DNA of 64,000 nt from Beijerinckiaceae bacterium (lineage in GTDB: Bacteria > Pseudomonadota > Alphaproteobacteria > Rhizobiales > Beijerinckiaceae): the NCBI GenBank assembly GCA_947454485.1, contig CANGJJ010000002.1:469173-533172 (forward strand), in the 5' to 3' direction. Below, piece after piece: positions 36,573-46,139 of this stretch. Position numbers and translations under genes: made by a program. Each line of letters opens with the position of its first letter. Position 1 is the stretch's first letter. The notes beneath the pieces were generated by a model that had not been told where the DNA came from, searched no databases, and was given only the letters and a program-made list of their open reading frames with translations.

Positions 36573-39040
36573 GCCACCTCTGCTTCAACCTCGACCTGCA
36601 CACCTGCGGCGGGGAAAATGCAGGTGACGGTCGTGCCTTCACCGGGTGCAGATTGAATCTGCACTTGCCCGCCATGCAATTCGACAAAGGCCCGCACCAT
36701 GGACAGGCCAAGGCCCGCACCGCGATGGCGTGAACCTGCCGTATGAGTTTCGAAACGATCAAAGACGCGGTCCAAAACCTCGGCGCTGATGCCGCGGCCC
36801 TGATCCGTCACTTTGAACACGATCTCAGTGTCGCGGCGCAGAGCCGCCAAAGTGACGGTTTGGCCAGCCTCTGAGAAGCCGATCGCATTGGAGAGGAGAT
36901 TGAACAGAACCTGACGCAGACGCTTTTCATCGGCGCGCAGAGTGCCAACATTGTCGAGCGCAACAATATTGAGGTGAATGCCTGACTCGGCCAAGCGGTC
37001 CTGCAGACCTTCAGAGGCGGACTCAATCGCGGCGCGAATATCAACATCGCCGAGCGAAAGTTCCATGGCGCCTGCATCAATCGAGGCAAGATCGAGAATG
37101 TCATTGATGATGGCAAGCAGGGCGCTTGATGATTTCTGGATGAAGCCAGAATATTCGAGCTGCTTGGCATTGAGCGGACCTGCAGCACCATCGGCGAGCA
37201 GTTGTACAAAGCCGATGATATTGGTCAGTGGCGAGCGCAGTTCATAGGACACATGGCGCACGAAATCATTGCGGACTTTTTCAGCCTGCAACAAAGCTTC
37301 GTTGCGGTCAGTCAGGGCGCGTTCAACATCCACGCTGGCGCTGACATCCGAGAAGGTCACAAGCGTTGCGCCATCGGGCAGGGGGGCCGCCGCACAATCA
37401 ATCGCGCTACCATCTGCGCGGGCGAGGCGGCGTGTGAAGCCGGTGCGCTCATCATGGAAGCCTGCGACCAGCGAGCGTAGCTGCGTCCAATCTTCATCAT
37501 TGCCAAAGCGCGAGGAGCAATCACGTGCGATCTGGTCGATGTGAGGCTGGTCTGCGAGGGCCGCAGGCGAGAGCGCCCATAGATCCTGGAAGGCTGGATT
37601 GTGCAACTTCAAGCGCCCGTCAGTGCCAAACACGGCGACGCCTTCGCGCAGAGTGTCGAGCGTTTCGCCCTGCACACGCATCAGCGAATTATAGCGCGAC
37701 TCAAGATGGAAGCGCTCGGTCACATCATCGAAGAGATAAGTGACGCCGCCTTGCGGATTGGGATTGATGACCGCACGCACGGTACGTCCATCAGGCAAAT
37801 ACCAAACCTGCTCTTGTGCCTCGACCGCCTGATAGGCTTTCAATACATCGCTCTTCCAGCTGCGATAGTCAGCCTGTTCAGGCAAGCGACGCTCGGCGCG
37901 CAAGAGATCGAGAATTTCAGAATCGCTCGGACCTTGATCGAGGAAGTTTTGATCAAGGCTCCACACATGGCGATAGGCGGCATTGTGGAAGACGAGCCGC
38001 TGGCTCTTGTCAAAAATAGCGACCGCCGTTGTGAGTTGATCCAGCGTTCGTGTGTGGGCTGACATCTGGCGCGACAAATCGGTGCGCACAGACTCGAGTT
38101 CGGACAGATCAATCGCCAGACCCGCAGAACCACCTTCACAAGGCAGATCGACGACATCCATAAGGTTGCGCTTGCCCGCGACAACGGCATGAACGCGCTT
38201 GTTCCAGATCGTGCCACTCTTCAGGCTTGCGGCAGCGGCATCGCGATCAATCTGATCGAGCAATTCCACATGGCGCTCGACAGCATCATGACCGTCTTTG
38301 GCCTCGACTGCGCGCGCATAGGCTGCATTGGCCCAGCTCAATGTGCCATCGCCATTGCGTGTCCACACAGGGCAAGGCACGGCATCAAGAAGATCGTGGA
38401 GTGAGTGCAACTCACCCAATGTGTGATTGTGCTCATCGCGCAAACGCATCAGATCGAGCCGCTCGCCCGACACATCGCGAATGCGCATGACCGCGCGACC
38501 ACCCACCGCGCGACCATCTGCTTCCAGATGTCGACCACGCAGGCTTGTCACGGTGATGCGAAAGGCTTCGCCGCGTGCGCGCAAACGCTCCACATGGGCA
38601 TCGAGCGCCTGCGCCATATCGGGCGGCAACCAAGCACCAAAGGCCAGCAGACGCTTTTGCTCATGCGCATCACCGATGATCGACAGATCACCACCAATGT
38701 CGGGATCTTTTTGCGGCGAGGACCAAGCGATCAGAATTTGCTGTTCGCTGGACAGAAAAACATCGGCCAGATGCAACGCATCTTGCGCTTCGCTCAGCTC
38801 GGCCAAAAGTTCGGCTTCGCGTTGCGCAGCGCGTCTTGCGCCCAGCACATAGAGCAAAGTGGCGCCGCCCGCGATCAGGCCGAGAGCTGTGGTGAAGAAG
38901 AGGTCGCTGACACCTTGTGTCTGCAGGGCGCTGGCAAAGTTGTCATCAGCGAAAGCGGGGCTGGTGAGCACGAGCGCGAGCGCCGAGGATGAGCAGGCGC
39001 GATTGCGCAACCCCTCTCCCAGCGCCGACAAGAATGTCAT
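36569..39040 (-). CDS. divL: DivL-type PAS sensor kinase with Tyr in place of the phosphoacceptor His
   Basis: An 823-residue membrane kinase. A hydrophobic N terminus and a membrane segment (LFFTTALGLIAGGATLLYVL) lead into several PAS-like domains (about 90-560). The dimerisation box reads HVSYELRSPLTNIIGF, so residue 599 is Tyr where other kinases have His. The ATPase domain has FNLLSNAIGFSEAG, KVTDQGRGIS and GAGLGLSMVRAFVELHGGQV. In Caulobacter DivL, with the same Tyr, controls CckA and the cell cycle rather than acting as an ordinary kinase. Location between ahcY and tsaE supports orthology in Rhizobiales. Confidence 0.88.
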   Translation of the reverse strand: MTFLSALGEGLRNRACSSSALALVLTSPAFADDNFASALQTQGVSDLFFTTALGLIAGGATLLYVLGARRAAQREAELLAELSEAQDALHLADVFLSSEQQILIAWSSPQKDPDIGGDLSIIGDAHEQKRLLAFGAWLPPDMAQALDAHVERLRARGEAFRITVTSLRGRHLEADGRAVGGRAVMRIRDVSGERLDLMRLRDEHNHTLGELHSLHDLLDAVPCPVWTRNGDGTLSWANAAYARAVEAKDGHDAVERHVELLDQIDRDAAAASLKSGTIWNKRVHAVVAGKRNLMDVVDLPCEGGSAGLAIDLSELESVRTDLSRQMSAHTRTLDQLTTAVAIFDKSQRLVFHNAAYRHVWSLDQNFLDQGPSDSEILDLLRAERRLPEQADYRSWKSDVLKAYQAVEAQEQVWYLPDGRTVRAVINPNPQGGVTYLFDDVTERFHLESRYNSLMRVQGETLDTLREGVAVFGTDGRLKLHNPAFQDLWALSPAALADQPHIDQIARDCSSRFGNDEDWTQLRSLVAGFHDERTGFTRRLARADGSAIDCAAAPLPDGATLVTFSDVSASVDVERALTDRNEALLQAEKVRNDFVRHVSYELRSPLTNIIGFVQLLADGAAGPLNAKQLEYSGFIQKSSSALLAIINDILDLASIDAGAMELSLGDVDIRAAIESASEGLQDRLAESGIHLNIVALDNVGTLRADEKRLRQVLFNLLSNAIGFSEAGQTVTLAALRRDTEIVFKVTDQGRGISAEVLDRVFDRFETHTAGSRHRGAGLGLSMVRAFVELHGGQVQIQSAPGEGTTVTCIFPAAGVQVEVEAEVA

Positions 39041-39146
39041 CCTGCAGTCCCCAAATGATCGGCCCGTGATCCGGCGGCCGCCGTCCGCGAATCAGTGCAC
39101 TTTACTCGTAGCGGGACTCCCTGAGGAAGTGGTTAACGAAATGAAA

Positions 39147-39175
39147 ATGCCTCCGCAGCCGGGCTGCAGAGGCAT
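39147..39175 (-). terminator. Rho-independent terminator of ahcY
   Basis: Arms ATGCCTCCGCAGCC and GGCTGCAGAGGCAT (one mismatch) pair almost completely; read on the minus strand the stem is followed by TTTTCATTTC. It lies 40 bases after the ahcY stop codon and separates it from divL. Confidence 0.8.
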
Positions 39176-39214
39176 CTTTGGTCGAAGAGGCTTTGGCGTT
39201 GCCGCCGGGCCTGA

Positions 39215-40621
39215 TCAGTAACGGTAGGTTTCGGGCTTGTAGGGGCCCTTCTGGGGCAGGCCGAGATATTTGGCCTGCTCATTGGTGAGGGTCGTCAGCT
39301 TCACGCCGATCTTGTCGAGATGGAGCGCAGCAACCTTCTCATCGAGATGCTTGGGCAGCGTATAGACCTTCTTGGCATACTGGCCCTGCTTCGTCCAAAG
39401 CTCGATCTGGGCGAGCGTCTGGTTGGTGAAGGAGGCGGACATCACGAAAGAGGGATGGCCCGTGGCATTGCCAAGATTGACGAGGCGGCCTTCGGAGAGG
39501 AGCAGGATGCGCTTGCCGCCGGGGAACTCGATCTCGTCCACCTGCGGCTTGACGTTGTTCCACTTGAAGTTGCGCAGGCCAGCGACCTGAATTTCCGAGT
39601 CGAAATGGCCGATGTTGCAGACAATCGCGCGGTCCTTCATGGCGCGCATATGGTCGACGGTGATGACGTCCACATTGCCAGTCGCGGTCACGAAGATGTC
39701 GGCGCGGGGCGCGGCCTCTTCCATGGTGACGACTTCATAGCCTTCCATCGCGGCCTGCAGAGCGCAGATCGGATCGATTTCAGACACGAGCACGCGGCAG
39801 CCAGCATTGCGCAGCGAGGCGGCCGAGCCTTTGCCCACATCGCCAAAGCCCGCAACCATGGCGACCTTGCCGGCCATCATGACGTCGGTGCCGCGACGAA
39901 TGCCGTCGACCAGCGATTCCTTACAGCCATAGAGATTGTCGAATTTCGACTTGGTGACTGAGTCGTTCACATTGATGGCGGGCCACAGCAGGCTGCCATC
40001 CTTCTCCATGTTGTAGAGGCGATGCACGCCCGTGGTGGTCTCTTCCGAGACGCCCTTGATGGCCTCGCCATTGCGCGTGTACCAGCCCGGATTGGACTTC
40101 AGGCGCGCCTTGATCGCGGCGAAGAGAACTTCTTCTTCTTCATTGGTGGGCTTGTCGAGGAAGGCGGTGTCGCCCTTCTCGGCGCGCATGCCAAGATGGA
40201 TGAGCATGGTGGCGTCGCCGCCATCATCGAGGATCATATTCGGCGTGCCGCCGTCAGCCCATTCGAAGATCTTGTGGGTGTAAATCCAATAATCTTCGAG
40301 GCTTTCACCCTTGATCGCGAAGACCGGCGTGCCAGCAGCTGCAATGGCAGCCGCAGCGTGATCCTGCGTCGAATAGATGTTGCACGAGGCCCAGCGCACA
40401 TCGGCGCCGAGCGCCTTCAGCGTCTCGATGAGAACGCCAGTCTGGATCGTCATATGCAGTGAGCCGGCAATGCGCGCGCCCTTCAGCGGCTGCTTGGGGC
40501 CATATTCGGCGCGGGTCGCCATGAGGCCGGGCATTTCGGTCTCAGCGATGTCGAGCTCCTTGCGGCCCCAGTCCGCGAGCTTGATATCCGCGACGGCGTA
40601 ATCGTTGGAATGGACTGTCAT
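39215..40621 (-). CDS. ahcY: Adenosylhomocysteinase
   Basis: A 468-residue NAD-bound hydrolase that splits S-adenosylhomocysteine into adenosine and homocysteine. Landmarks: [35 protein letters not shown], the NAD site [15 protein letters not shown], and [10 protein letters not shown]; the C terminus ends in KPETYRY as usual. The ATG at 40621 gives the standard N terminus; the frame to 40678 is unsupported. A palindrome 59 bases upstream may be its operator. Confidence 0.97.
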   Translation of the reverse strand: MTVHSNDYAVADIKLADWGRKELDIAETEMPGLMATRAEYGPKQPLKGARIAGSLHMTIQTGVLIETLKALGADVRWASCNIYSTQDHAAAAIAAAGTPVFAIKGESLEDYWIYTHKIFEWADGGTPNMILDDGGDATMLIHLGMRAEKGDTAFLDKPTNEEEEVLFAAIKARLKSNPGWYTRNGEAIKGVSEETTTGVHRLYNMEKDGSLLWPAINVNDSVTKSKFDNLYGCKESLVDGIRRGTDVMMAGKVAMVAGFGDVGKGSAASLRNAGCRVLVSEIDPICALQAAMEGYEVVTMEEAAPRADIFVTATGNVDVITVDHMRAMKDRAIVCNIGHFDSEIQVAGLRNFKWNNVKPQVDEIEFPGGKRILLLSEGRLVNLGNATGHPSFVMSASFTNQTLAQIELWTKQGQYAKKVYTLPKHLDEKVAALHLDKIGVKLTTLTNEQAKYLGLPQKGPYKPETYRY

Positions 40622-40679
40622 GATGATCCCATTTTTCAGGAGGCAGGGCTCTATATCAGGCGAGGGCCGAGCCTGCAAC

Positions 40680-40705
40680 GTGATATAAGGAAATCTTTAT
40701 ATCAC
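40680..40705. promoter_or_regulatory. 26-bp palindrome before ahcY, candidate SahR-type operator
   Basis: Arms GTGATATAA and TTATATCAC are perfect; over the full 13-base half-sites 11 of 13 positions match. Read on the ahcY strand the core is ATATAAAGAT then TTCCTTATAT. From memory this resembles the ATATAAAGATATC-type sites of the ArsR-family regulator SahR, which controls S-adenosylhomocysteine recycling in proteobacteria. Binding is inferred. It could also act on the divergent glk gene. Confidence 0.55.
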
Positions 40706-40774
40706 AGATGCGAGGGTCAGCGGGTTGGAAAACCAGCGGTAAGGCCTCACCATGGGGCGAGCAAGGAGTCGAAT

Positions 40775-41773
40775 GTGCTGATCCCCTTTCCGGTCCTGGT
40801 CTGCGATATTGGCGGCACCAATGTGCGTTCCGCGCTGGTCGAGGCGCCGGGCGCTCCCCTGCGCCCCCTCCCACCCCGTCAGACAGATGCGTTCCCGGGG
40901 TTAGCGCAGGCATTCGCTGATGAGCTTTTTGGTCAGGCTACCCCCCTGGCCCGGTCCATGGTGGTCTGTGCTGCGGGCCCCTGTGAGGGCCGCCAGCTTA
41001 AGCTGACCAATGCCTCCTGGAGGATCGACGGGCCGCAGGTTGCCAAGGCGCTCGGCCTTGAGCAGGGGCTCATGTTCAATGATTTTGAGGCGCAGGCCCT
41101 GTCCCTGCCCAGCCTGCGCGATGACTGGTGCAAGCCGGTCGGCCATCCCCTGACGGGGGACGGCGGGCCGTTGCTCATCACCGGCCCCGGTACGGGTCTG
41201 GGGACAGCTGCCCTCATCCGGAGCGATGGCAAATGGCGGGCGATTGCCAGCGAGAGCGGCCATCTGGATTTTGCCCCCGTTACCGAGGAGGAGAAGGCCT
41301 TCTGGCCCTATGTGGAGCCAGTTCTGGGCCGCCTGACCCCCGAAACCCTGATTTCTGGTCCCGGCCTGCGGCGCCTGCACCGGGCGCGGCTGGCGGCCAA
41401 GGGGCTAGCCCGGCCTGAGCTTGAGAGCCCGCAGATCGTCGAACAGGCGCTGGCGGACCCGACCAGCGAGGCGGCAGCCTCGGCCCGCGCCTTCTGGCTG
41501 CTGGCGGCCCGCTTTGCGGGCGATATGGCCCTGACCTTCCTGACCACGGGGGGCGTCACTCTGGCGGGCGGCATGTTGCCGCGCCTGCTGCCTCTCCTCG
41601 ATGAGGCAGCCTTCCGGGCGGCCTTTGAGCGCAAGGCCCCCTATGACTGGCTGGCCAAGCGTATTCCCGTGCGCCTGCTCATGACGCCAGACACAGTTCT
41701 GGCAGGCCTCGCCGATATAGCGGCGCGGCCGGAGGCCTATGCGATTGATTATGAGAACCGCTGGTGGTGCTAG
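40775..41773 (+). CDS. glk: Glucokinase
   Basis: A 332-residue cytoplasmic kinase making glucose 6-phosphate. LVCDIGGTNVRSALVEAPG is the ATP phosphate-1 loop, FNDFEAQALSLPSL holds the catalytic-site Asp region, and LLITGPGTGLGTAALI and ASESGHLDFAPV follow as in Glk (not ROK) proteins. The start is GTG at 40775: AGGAG lies six bases upstream, and the ATG two bases earlier is out of frame. Its stop overlaps that of ptsN on the other strand. Confidence 0.94.
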   Translation: MLIPFPVLVCDIGGTNVRSALVEAPGAPLRPLPPRQTDAFPGLAQAFADELFGQATPLARSMVVCAAGPCEGRQLKLTNASWRIDGPQVAKALGLEQGLMFNDFEAQALSLPSLRDDWCKPVGHPLTGDGGPLLITGPGTGLGTAALIRSDGKWRAIASESGHLDFAPVTEEEKAFWPYVEPVLGRLTPETLISGPGLRRLHRARLAAKGLARPELESPQIVEQALADPTSEAAASARAFWLLAARFAGDMALTFLTTGGVTLAGGMLPRLLPLLDEAAFRAAFERKAPYDWLAKRIPVRLLMTPDTVLAGLADIAARPEAYAIDYENRWWC

Positions 41774-42231
41774 GCGGCGTTGGCCGCTGGCTGCGTCAGC
41801 ATCAGATAGAGCGCAGAGGGGTCGCGGGTCGCCCGCAAACGGGCGGTGAAGGCCGGATCGCGCACAGCCCGCGCAATGCGCGACAGGGCCTTGAGATGAT
41901 CAGCGCCCGCTGACTCCGGCGCAATCAACATGAACATGAGATCAACAGGCGCGCCATCTTGCGCCTCAAAATCGACGGGGCGTTCCAGCCGCGCAAAGAG
42001 GCCAAAGATCTGCTGCGCCTTGGCCAGCTTGGCATGGGGAATGGCAATGCCATTGCCAACGCCGGTGGAGCCCAGACGCTCACGCTGCAAAATTGAGTCA
42101 TAGATTTCGCGCGCGGGGAGCCCCGACACTGCGGCGGCTCGATCCGACAATTCCTGGAGGGCTTGCTTCTTGGAATTGACTTTGAGCGCGGGAAGCACCG
42201 CCTCGAAGCTGAGCAAATCTGATAATGGCAT
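41770..42231 (-). CDS. ptsN: PTS nitrogen-regulatory IIA protein
   Basis: A 153-residue EIIA-Ntr. The phosphorylated His lies in GNGIAIPHAKLAKA near residue 66, preceded by REIYDSILQRERLGSTGVG. MFMLIAPESAGADHLKALSRIAR is the other family stretch. The ATG at 42231 (MPLSDLLSFEAVLPAL) is typical; the frame to 42309 is extra. It acts in the nitrogen PTS with roles in potassium and stress control and stands in the classic rpoN-hpf-ptsN order. Confidence 0.94.
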   Translation of the reverse strand: MPLSDLLSFEAVLPALKVNSKKQALQELSDRAAAVSGLPAREIYDSILQRERLGSTGVGNGIAIPHAKLAKAQQIFGLFARLERPVDFEAQDGAPVDLMFMLIAPESAGADHLKALSRIARAVRDPAFTARLRATRDPSALYLMLTQPAANAA

Positions 42232-42332
42232 CCGGAACCGTCCCTGTTGCGCAGGGTTCGAGGCAAGGACTATGCCGCACCTCAAACCCCGTAGCGCGAA
42301 GGAATGCAAGAGAAACTTTTACGGTTCCGCTT

Positions 42333-42902
42333 TTAGCTGGTGGCAGCCGGGTCCAACCAACCGATATTTCCGTCAGCTCGGCGGTAGAGCAAATTGACGC
42401 GACCGCTTGTTGCATGGCGGAAAACCAGCACAGATTGGCCCGTAAAGTCGAGCTCCATGACGGCTTCAGAAACCGGCATTTGTTTGAGATTGTGACTGCG
42501 CTCGGCCACCACAACAGGGTGGAAGCCGCCCTCATCACTCTCATCATGCGAGGGTGATTCAAAGGTCACATCGCGCACCATCTCAACTGAGACGCCCGTA
42601 TTTGCGCCATTGTGATGTTGTTTCAGGCGACGCTTGTAGCGGCTGAGCCTGCGCTCAAGTCGGTCGGCGGCTTGTTCGAAACTCGCATAGGGCTCTTGCG
42701 CGCGCCCTTCGGCATGAAGTGTGATGCCCGAAGACAAATGCAAGGTGCAGTCGGAGCGATAGCCCGACCCTTCATGATCGATCACGATATGACCGTTCAT
42801 GCCGCCGTCGAAATATTTCTGGGCAGCCGTTTCAACGCGCGACAAGACGTGCGCGCGCATAGAGTCACCAATATTGAAGTTTTTGCCCGAGATGCGCAGC
42901 AT
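42333..42902 (-). CDS. hpf: Ribosome hibernation-promoting factor, long form
   Basis: A 189-residue long-form HPF. The N-terminal beta-alpha domain (MLRISGKNFNIGDSMRAHVL, HIVIDHEG) binds the 30S subunit. The C-terminal domain (KQMPVSEAVMELDFTGQSVL, VFRHATSGRVNLLYRRADGN) dimerises to make 100S ribosomes. ATG 42902 is chosen since GAGG lies six bases upstream; 42914 is also in frame. Between rpoN and ptsN as usual. Confidence 0.94.
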   Translation of the reverse strand: MLRISGKNFNIGDSMRAHVLSRVETAAQKYFDGGMNGHIVIDHEGSGYRSDCTLHLSSGITLHAEGRAQEPYASFEQAADRLERRLSRYKRRLKQHHNGANTGVSVEMVRDVTFESPSHDESDEGGFHPVVVAERSHNLKQMPVSEAVMELDFTGQSVLVFRHATSGRVNLLYRRADGNIGWLDPAATS

Positions 42903-43009
42903 GGAATGCCTCATTGAGTTCGGATCGCAGAGATCCTTTTCAGTCGCGGACAACTCAAGAGTTATGCAGGATGGATGACCTGTCAACTGTCACTTTCGTG
43001 AGACACAGG

Positions 43010-44626
43010 TCAGGCGCTTTTTTGCTGCAATGCAAGCTTCTCGCGGCGGCGCTCCACGGAGGAGGGGATGCGCAGGCTTTCGCGGTACTTCGCCACCGTT
43101 CGGCGCGCGATGTCGATATCGGCTTCCTTCAGCTTCAACACAATTGCGTCATCAGACAAAACATCGCTCGGGCTTTCCGCATCGATGAGTTGCTTGATGC
43201 GAAACCGAACCGCCTCGGCAGAATGGGCCTCGCCGCCCGCACGCGCGGGGATGGAGGCAGTGAAGAAATATTTCAATTCGAAAAGACCGCGCGGCGTCGA
43301 CATATATTTGTTGGATGTGACGCGCGAGACAGTTGATTCATGCATGCCAATCGCATCAGCGATGGTTTTCAAATTCAACGGGCGCAGATGTTCGACGCCT
43401 TTTGAGAAGAACGCATCTTGCTGACGCACGATCTCGCTCGACACTTTCAAAATGGTGCGCGCGCGTTGTTCGAGGCTCTTGGTCAGCCAATTGGCGGTTT
43501 GCAGACAGCCGGTGATGAAACTCTTGTCCGTACTGTTTGACGTGCTGGACGAGACACGCGCCGCATAAGTCTGGTTGACGAGAATGCGGGGCAGGCCTTC
43601 GGTGTTGAGTTCCACCAGCCAGGATCCGTCACTGCCCGCGCGCACAGTCACATCAGGGACGACAGGTTGAATCGTGCCGCCACCAAAAGAGCGGCCGGGC
43701 TTGGGATCGAGGCGGCGAATTTCGGCCACCATATCGGCGATGTCTTCATCATCAACGCCGCAGAGTTTGCGCAGCGTTTGAAATTCACGCTTGGCGAGCA
43801 AAGGCAGATTGGCCACAAGCGCCTGCATGGCGGGGTCAAAGCGATCAAGCTCGCGCAATTGAATGGCAAGACATTCGGCAAGATCGCGCGCTGCAACGCC
43901 GCTGGGATCGAACGTCTGAACCACTTTCAAAACTTTTTCGACGCGCTCAACGGGGGCCGACAGACGCTCTGCAATATCGTCCACCGTGACACCAAGATAG
44001 CCGCTCTCTTCCACGCTATCGATGATCGCATGGCCGATCATGCGGTCCATCGGTTCATTGACGGCCAGTGCCAGCTGTTCGGAAAGATGATCGCGCAGAC
44101 TTGGCTTGGCCGCGACATAAGATTCCAGATTGTTGCCTTCGCCATCTTCGCCGCCACCGGGCGCGCCGCTCCAGGATGTCGCTGAGAGGCCTTCGGCGCC
44201 GAAAGCATCGGGCATGTCAGCTGCGGGCGCACTGCGATCGCCATCAAAGGCGTTTTCGACTTCAGTCCCCATGCTGCTGGCAAGATCGCCCGCATTGGTC
44301 GAGAATTCTTCGCGCGCCCAATCAGCATCCTGATTGTCGGAAAAGTCGCCGCCATCGCCGCCAGAGGCAAAGTCGCCATCGCCGGAGAGCTCATGGCTGC
44401 CGTCGTAGTCGCTCTCATTGTCGCCCACGCTTTCGCGGCTTGCGGGGGTCTCGACATCGGGCTGGTCATCGGCGCGATCGAGCAGGGGATTACGCTCCAG
44501 CTCTTCCTCAATGAAGGCTGAGAGTTCGACATTCGAGAGCTGCAGCAGCTTGATCGCCTGCAGCAATTGCGGCGTCATGACCAGGGACTGGCCCTGGCGC
44601 ATCATCAGCCGTGTCGATATCGCCAT
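43010..44626 (-). CDS. rpoN: RNA polymerase sigma-54 factor
   Basis: A 538-residue sigma factor. Region I is QSLVMTPQLLQAIKLLQLSN with the Gln-rich activator contact, followed by an acidic region II (about residues 55-170). The helix-turn-helix is in TIADAIGMHESTVSRVTSNK. The RpoN box ARRTVAKYRESLRIPSS that reads the -24 promoter element lies near the C terminus. It follows the lptB gene at a 134-base gap that probably holds its own promoter, and heads rpoN-hpf-ptsN. Confidence 0.97.
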   Translation of the reverse strand: MAISTRLMMRQGQSLVMTPQLLQAIKLLQLSNVELSAFIEEELERNPLLDRADDQPDVETPASRESVGDNESDYDGSHELSGDGDFASGGDGGDFSDNQDADWAREEFSTNAGDLASSMGTEVENAFDGDRSAPAADMPDAFGAEGLSATSWSGAPGGGEDGEGNNLESYVAAKPSLRDHLSEQLALAVNEPMDRMIGHAIIDSVEESGYLGVTVDDIAERLSAPVERVEKVLKVVQTFDPSGVAARDLAECLAIQLRELDRFDPAMQALVANLPLLAKREFQTLRKLCGVDDEDIADMVAEIRRLDPKPGRSFGGGTIQPVVPDVTVRAGSDGSWLVELNTEGLPRILVNQTYAARVSSSTSNSTDKSFITGCLQTANWLTKSLEQRARTILKVSSEIVRQQDAFFSKGVEHLRPLNLKTIADAIGMHESTVSRVTSNKYMSTPRGLFELKYFFTASIPARAGGEAHSAEAVRFRIKQLIDAESPSDVLSDDAIVLKLKEADIDIARRTVAKYRESLRIPSSVERRREKLALQQKSA

Positions 44627-44760
44627 GCGCTCGATCCAGTGGCCGGTCCTGCTGCACTGCGGGACGGCTCGCTTTTTGCATATAGGAAAAGCGCCGTTTC
44701 CGCCACCTCTGGCGAGCGGTCAATTTCTCATTGTCGTTAAGGACATATGGATTTGGCGCC

Positions 44761-45567
44761 TTACAGGCGGAAGCTCTCGCCCAGATAGAGGCGGCGCACA
44801 TCGCTATTGGCCACGATTTCCTCAGGCGAGCCCTCGGTCAGCACATGGCCGGTATGGATAATATAGGCCCGGTCGATCAGGCCGAGCGTCTCGCGCACAT
44901 TATGGTCGGTGATGAGCACGCCAATGCCGCGCTGCTTCAAATGGCGTACCAGATCCTGAATATCGCCCACTGCAATCGGGTCGATACCCGCAAAAGGCTC
45001 GTCCAGCAGCATGAAAGAGGGGTGGCCGGCCAAAGCGCGGGCGATTTCGCAGCGCCGGCGCTCGCCGCCCGACAAAGCGATGGAGGGCGATTTGCGCAGG
45101 CGCTTGATGTCGAATTCTTCGAGCAGGGATTCGAGCTCGACCTCGCGCTTGTCGCGATTGGGCTCGCTGACTTCGAGAACGGCGCGGATATTGTCCTCGA
45201 CGCTAAGCCCCCGGAAGATTGAGGCCTCCTGCGGCAGATAGCCGATGCCAAGGCGCGCGCGCTGATACATGGGCAGATGGGTCACATCATGCCCATCAAG
45301 CTCAATGCCGCCTTTGTCGGGACGCACGAGGCCGGTGATCATGTAAAAAACGGTGGTCTTGCCAGCGCCATTGGGACCGAGCAGGCCAACGGCCTCGCCC
45401 CGGCGCACCAGCAGGCTGACATCCTGCACGACCTGGCGGCCGCGATAGCTCTTGCCGATATGGAAGACCCCGAGTGTACCCTCCAGCGCAGGCGCATGGC
45501 CATCGCCAGCGCGGCCCGCAGCATGCAGGTCGATCACATCACGCTTGGGGCCAAGCCAGCTGAACAT
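44761..45567 (-). CDS. lptB: Lipopolysaccharide export ATPase LptB
   Basis: A 268-residue ABC ATPase: [21 protein letters not shown]-loop [12 protein letters not shown], signature [16 protein letters not shown], Walker [17 protein letters not shown] and switch DHNVRETL. These exact stretches identify LptB, which powers LPS extraction through LptFG. About 25 extra residues precede the core. The start overlaps the lptA stop by one base (TAATG). Confidence 0.96.
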   Translation of the reverse strand: MFSWLGPKRDVIDLHAAGRAGDGHAPALEGTLGVFHIGKSYRGRQVVQDVSLLVRRGEAVGLLGPNGAGKTTVFYMITGLVRPDKGGIELDGHDVTHLPMYQRARLGIGYLPQEASIFRGLSVEDNIRAVLEVSEPNRDKREVELESLLEEFDIKRLRKSPSIALSGGERRRCEIARALAGHPSFMLLDEPFAGIDPIAVGDIQDLVRHLKQRGIGVLITDHNVRETLGLIDRAYIIHTGHVLTEGSPEEIVANSDVRRLYLGESFRL

Positions 45568-46139
45568 TATTGGGCTTTGGGTGCGGGGCGAGTGGCAGGA
45601 GCGGGCTTCTTGGTCGGATCATCGCCCGAGGGGGTGATGAGCGAGGTCACGCCGCCCACGATCACGGCTTGCGACGTATTGAGGTCATAGACGAGGCGCG
45701 AGTCTTTCTGGCCCTTGATGATATTGCCGCCCTGCGACAGGGAGACATTGCCCGTCAGGACCACTTCGTTTTTGGCGCGGTCATAGGCGCCCACATCGCC
45801 CGTGCCGACCTGATCCTTGGAGATGACCACGACACCGCCGGTCGCCTCCATACGATTGATCTGATTGCCGCCAGCGCCCGCCGGATCACCCGACTGCATG
45901 GCGCCCGAGGTCAAAAAGACCATCAAAGTTCCAGCCTTGAGGGTGGCTTCGCCCTGCTTGGCGACGACATTGCCCGAGTAAACGAGCTTTTGTTCCTTGT
46001 CGAAATATTCGAGCTTGGCCGAATCGACGCTGATCGGCGCGCGGCCATTGCCGCCCGGAATGACCGTGCGCTGGGCATGGGCTGCTGCCGGGAGAAGCCC
46101 AAGCAAAAGGGCCAGAAGTGGCAGGCGCAGATAGTTCAC
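45567..46139 (-). CDS. lptA: Lipopolysaccharide transport periplasmic protein LptA
   Basis: A 190-residue periplasmic protein with a Sec signal ([16 protein letters not shown]). The OstA-type beta-jellyroll repeats include [40 protein letters not shown] and [20 protein letters not shown]. It bridges LptC and LptD and carries LPS across the periplasm. It overlaps lptC by ATGA and lptB by one base. Confidence 0.95.
   Translation of the reverse strand: MNYLRLPLLALLLGLLPAAAHAQRTVIPGGNGRAPISVDSAKLEYFDKEQKLVYSGNVVAKQGEATLKAGTLMVFLTSGAMQSGDPAGAGGNQINRMEATGGVVVISKDQVGTGDVGAYDRAKNEVVLTGNVSLSQGGNIIKGQKDSRLVYDLNTSQAVIVGGVTSLITPSGDDPTKKPAPATRPAPKAQ

Noticed and set aside
40622..40679. CAGGCTCGG in the ahcY leader recalls the 3' part of the SAH riboswitch.
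   Set aside because: The conserved 5' half (GAGGAGCGCTGC) is missing, so a full SAH aptamer cannot be built. The palindrome upstream is a better candidate control site.
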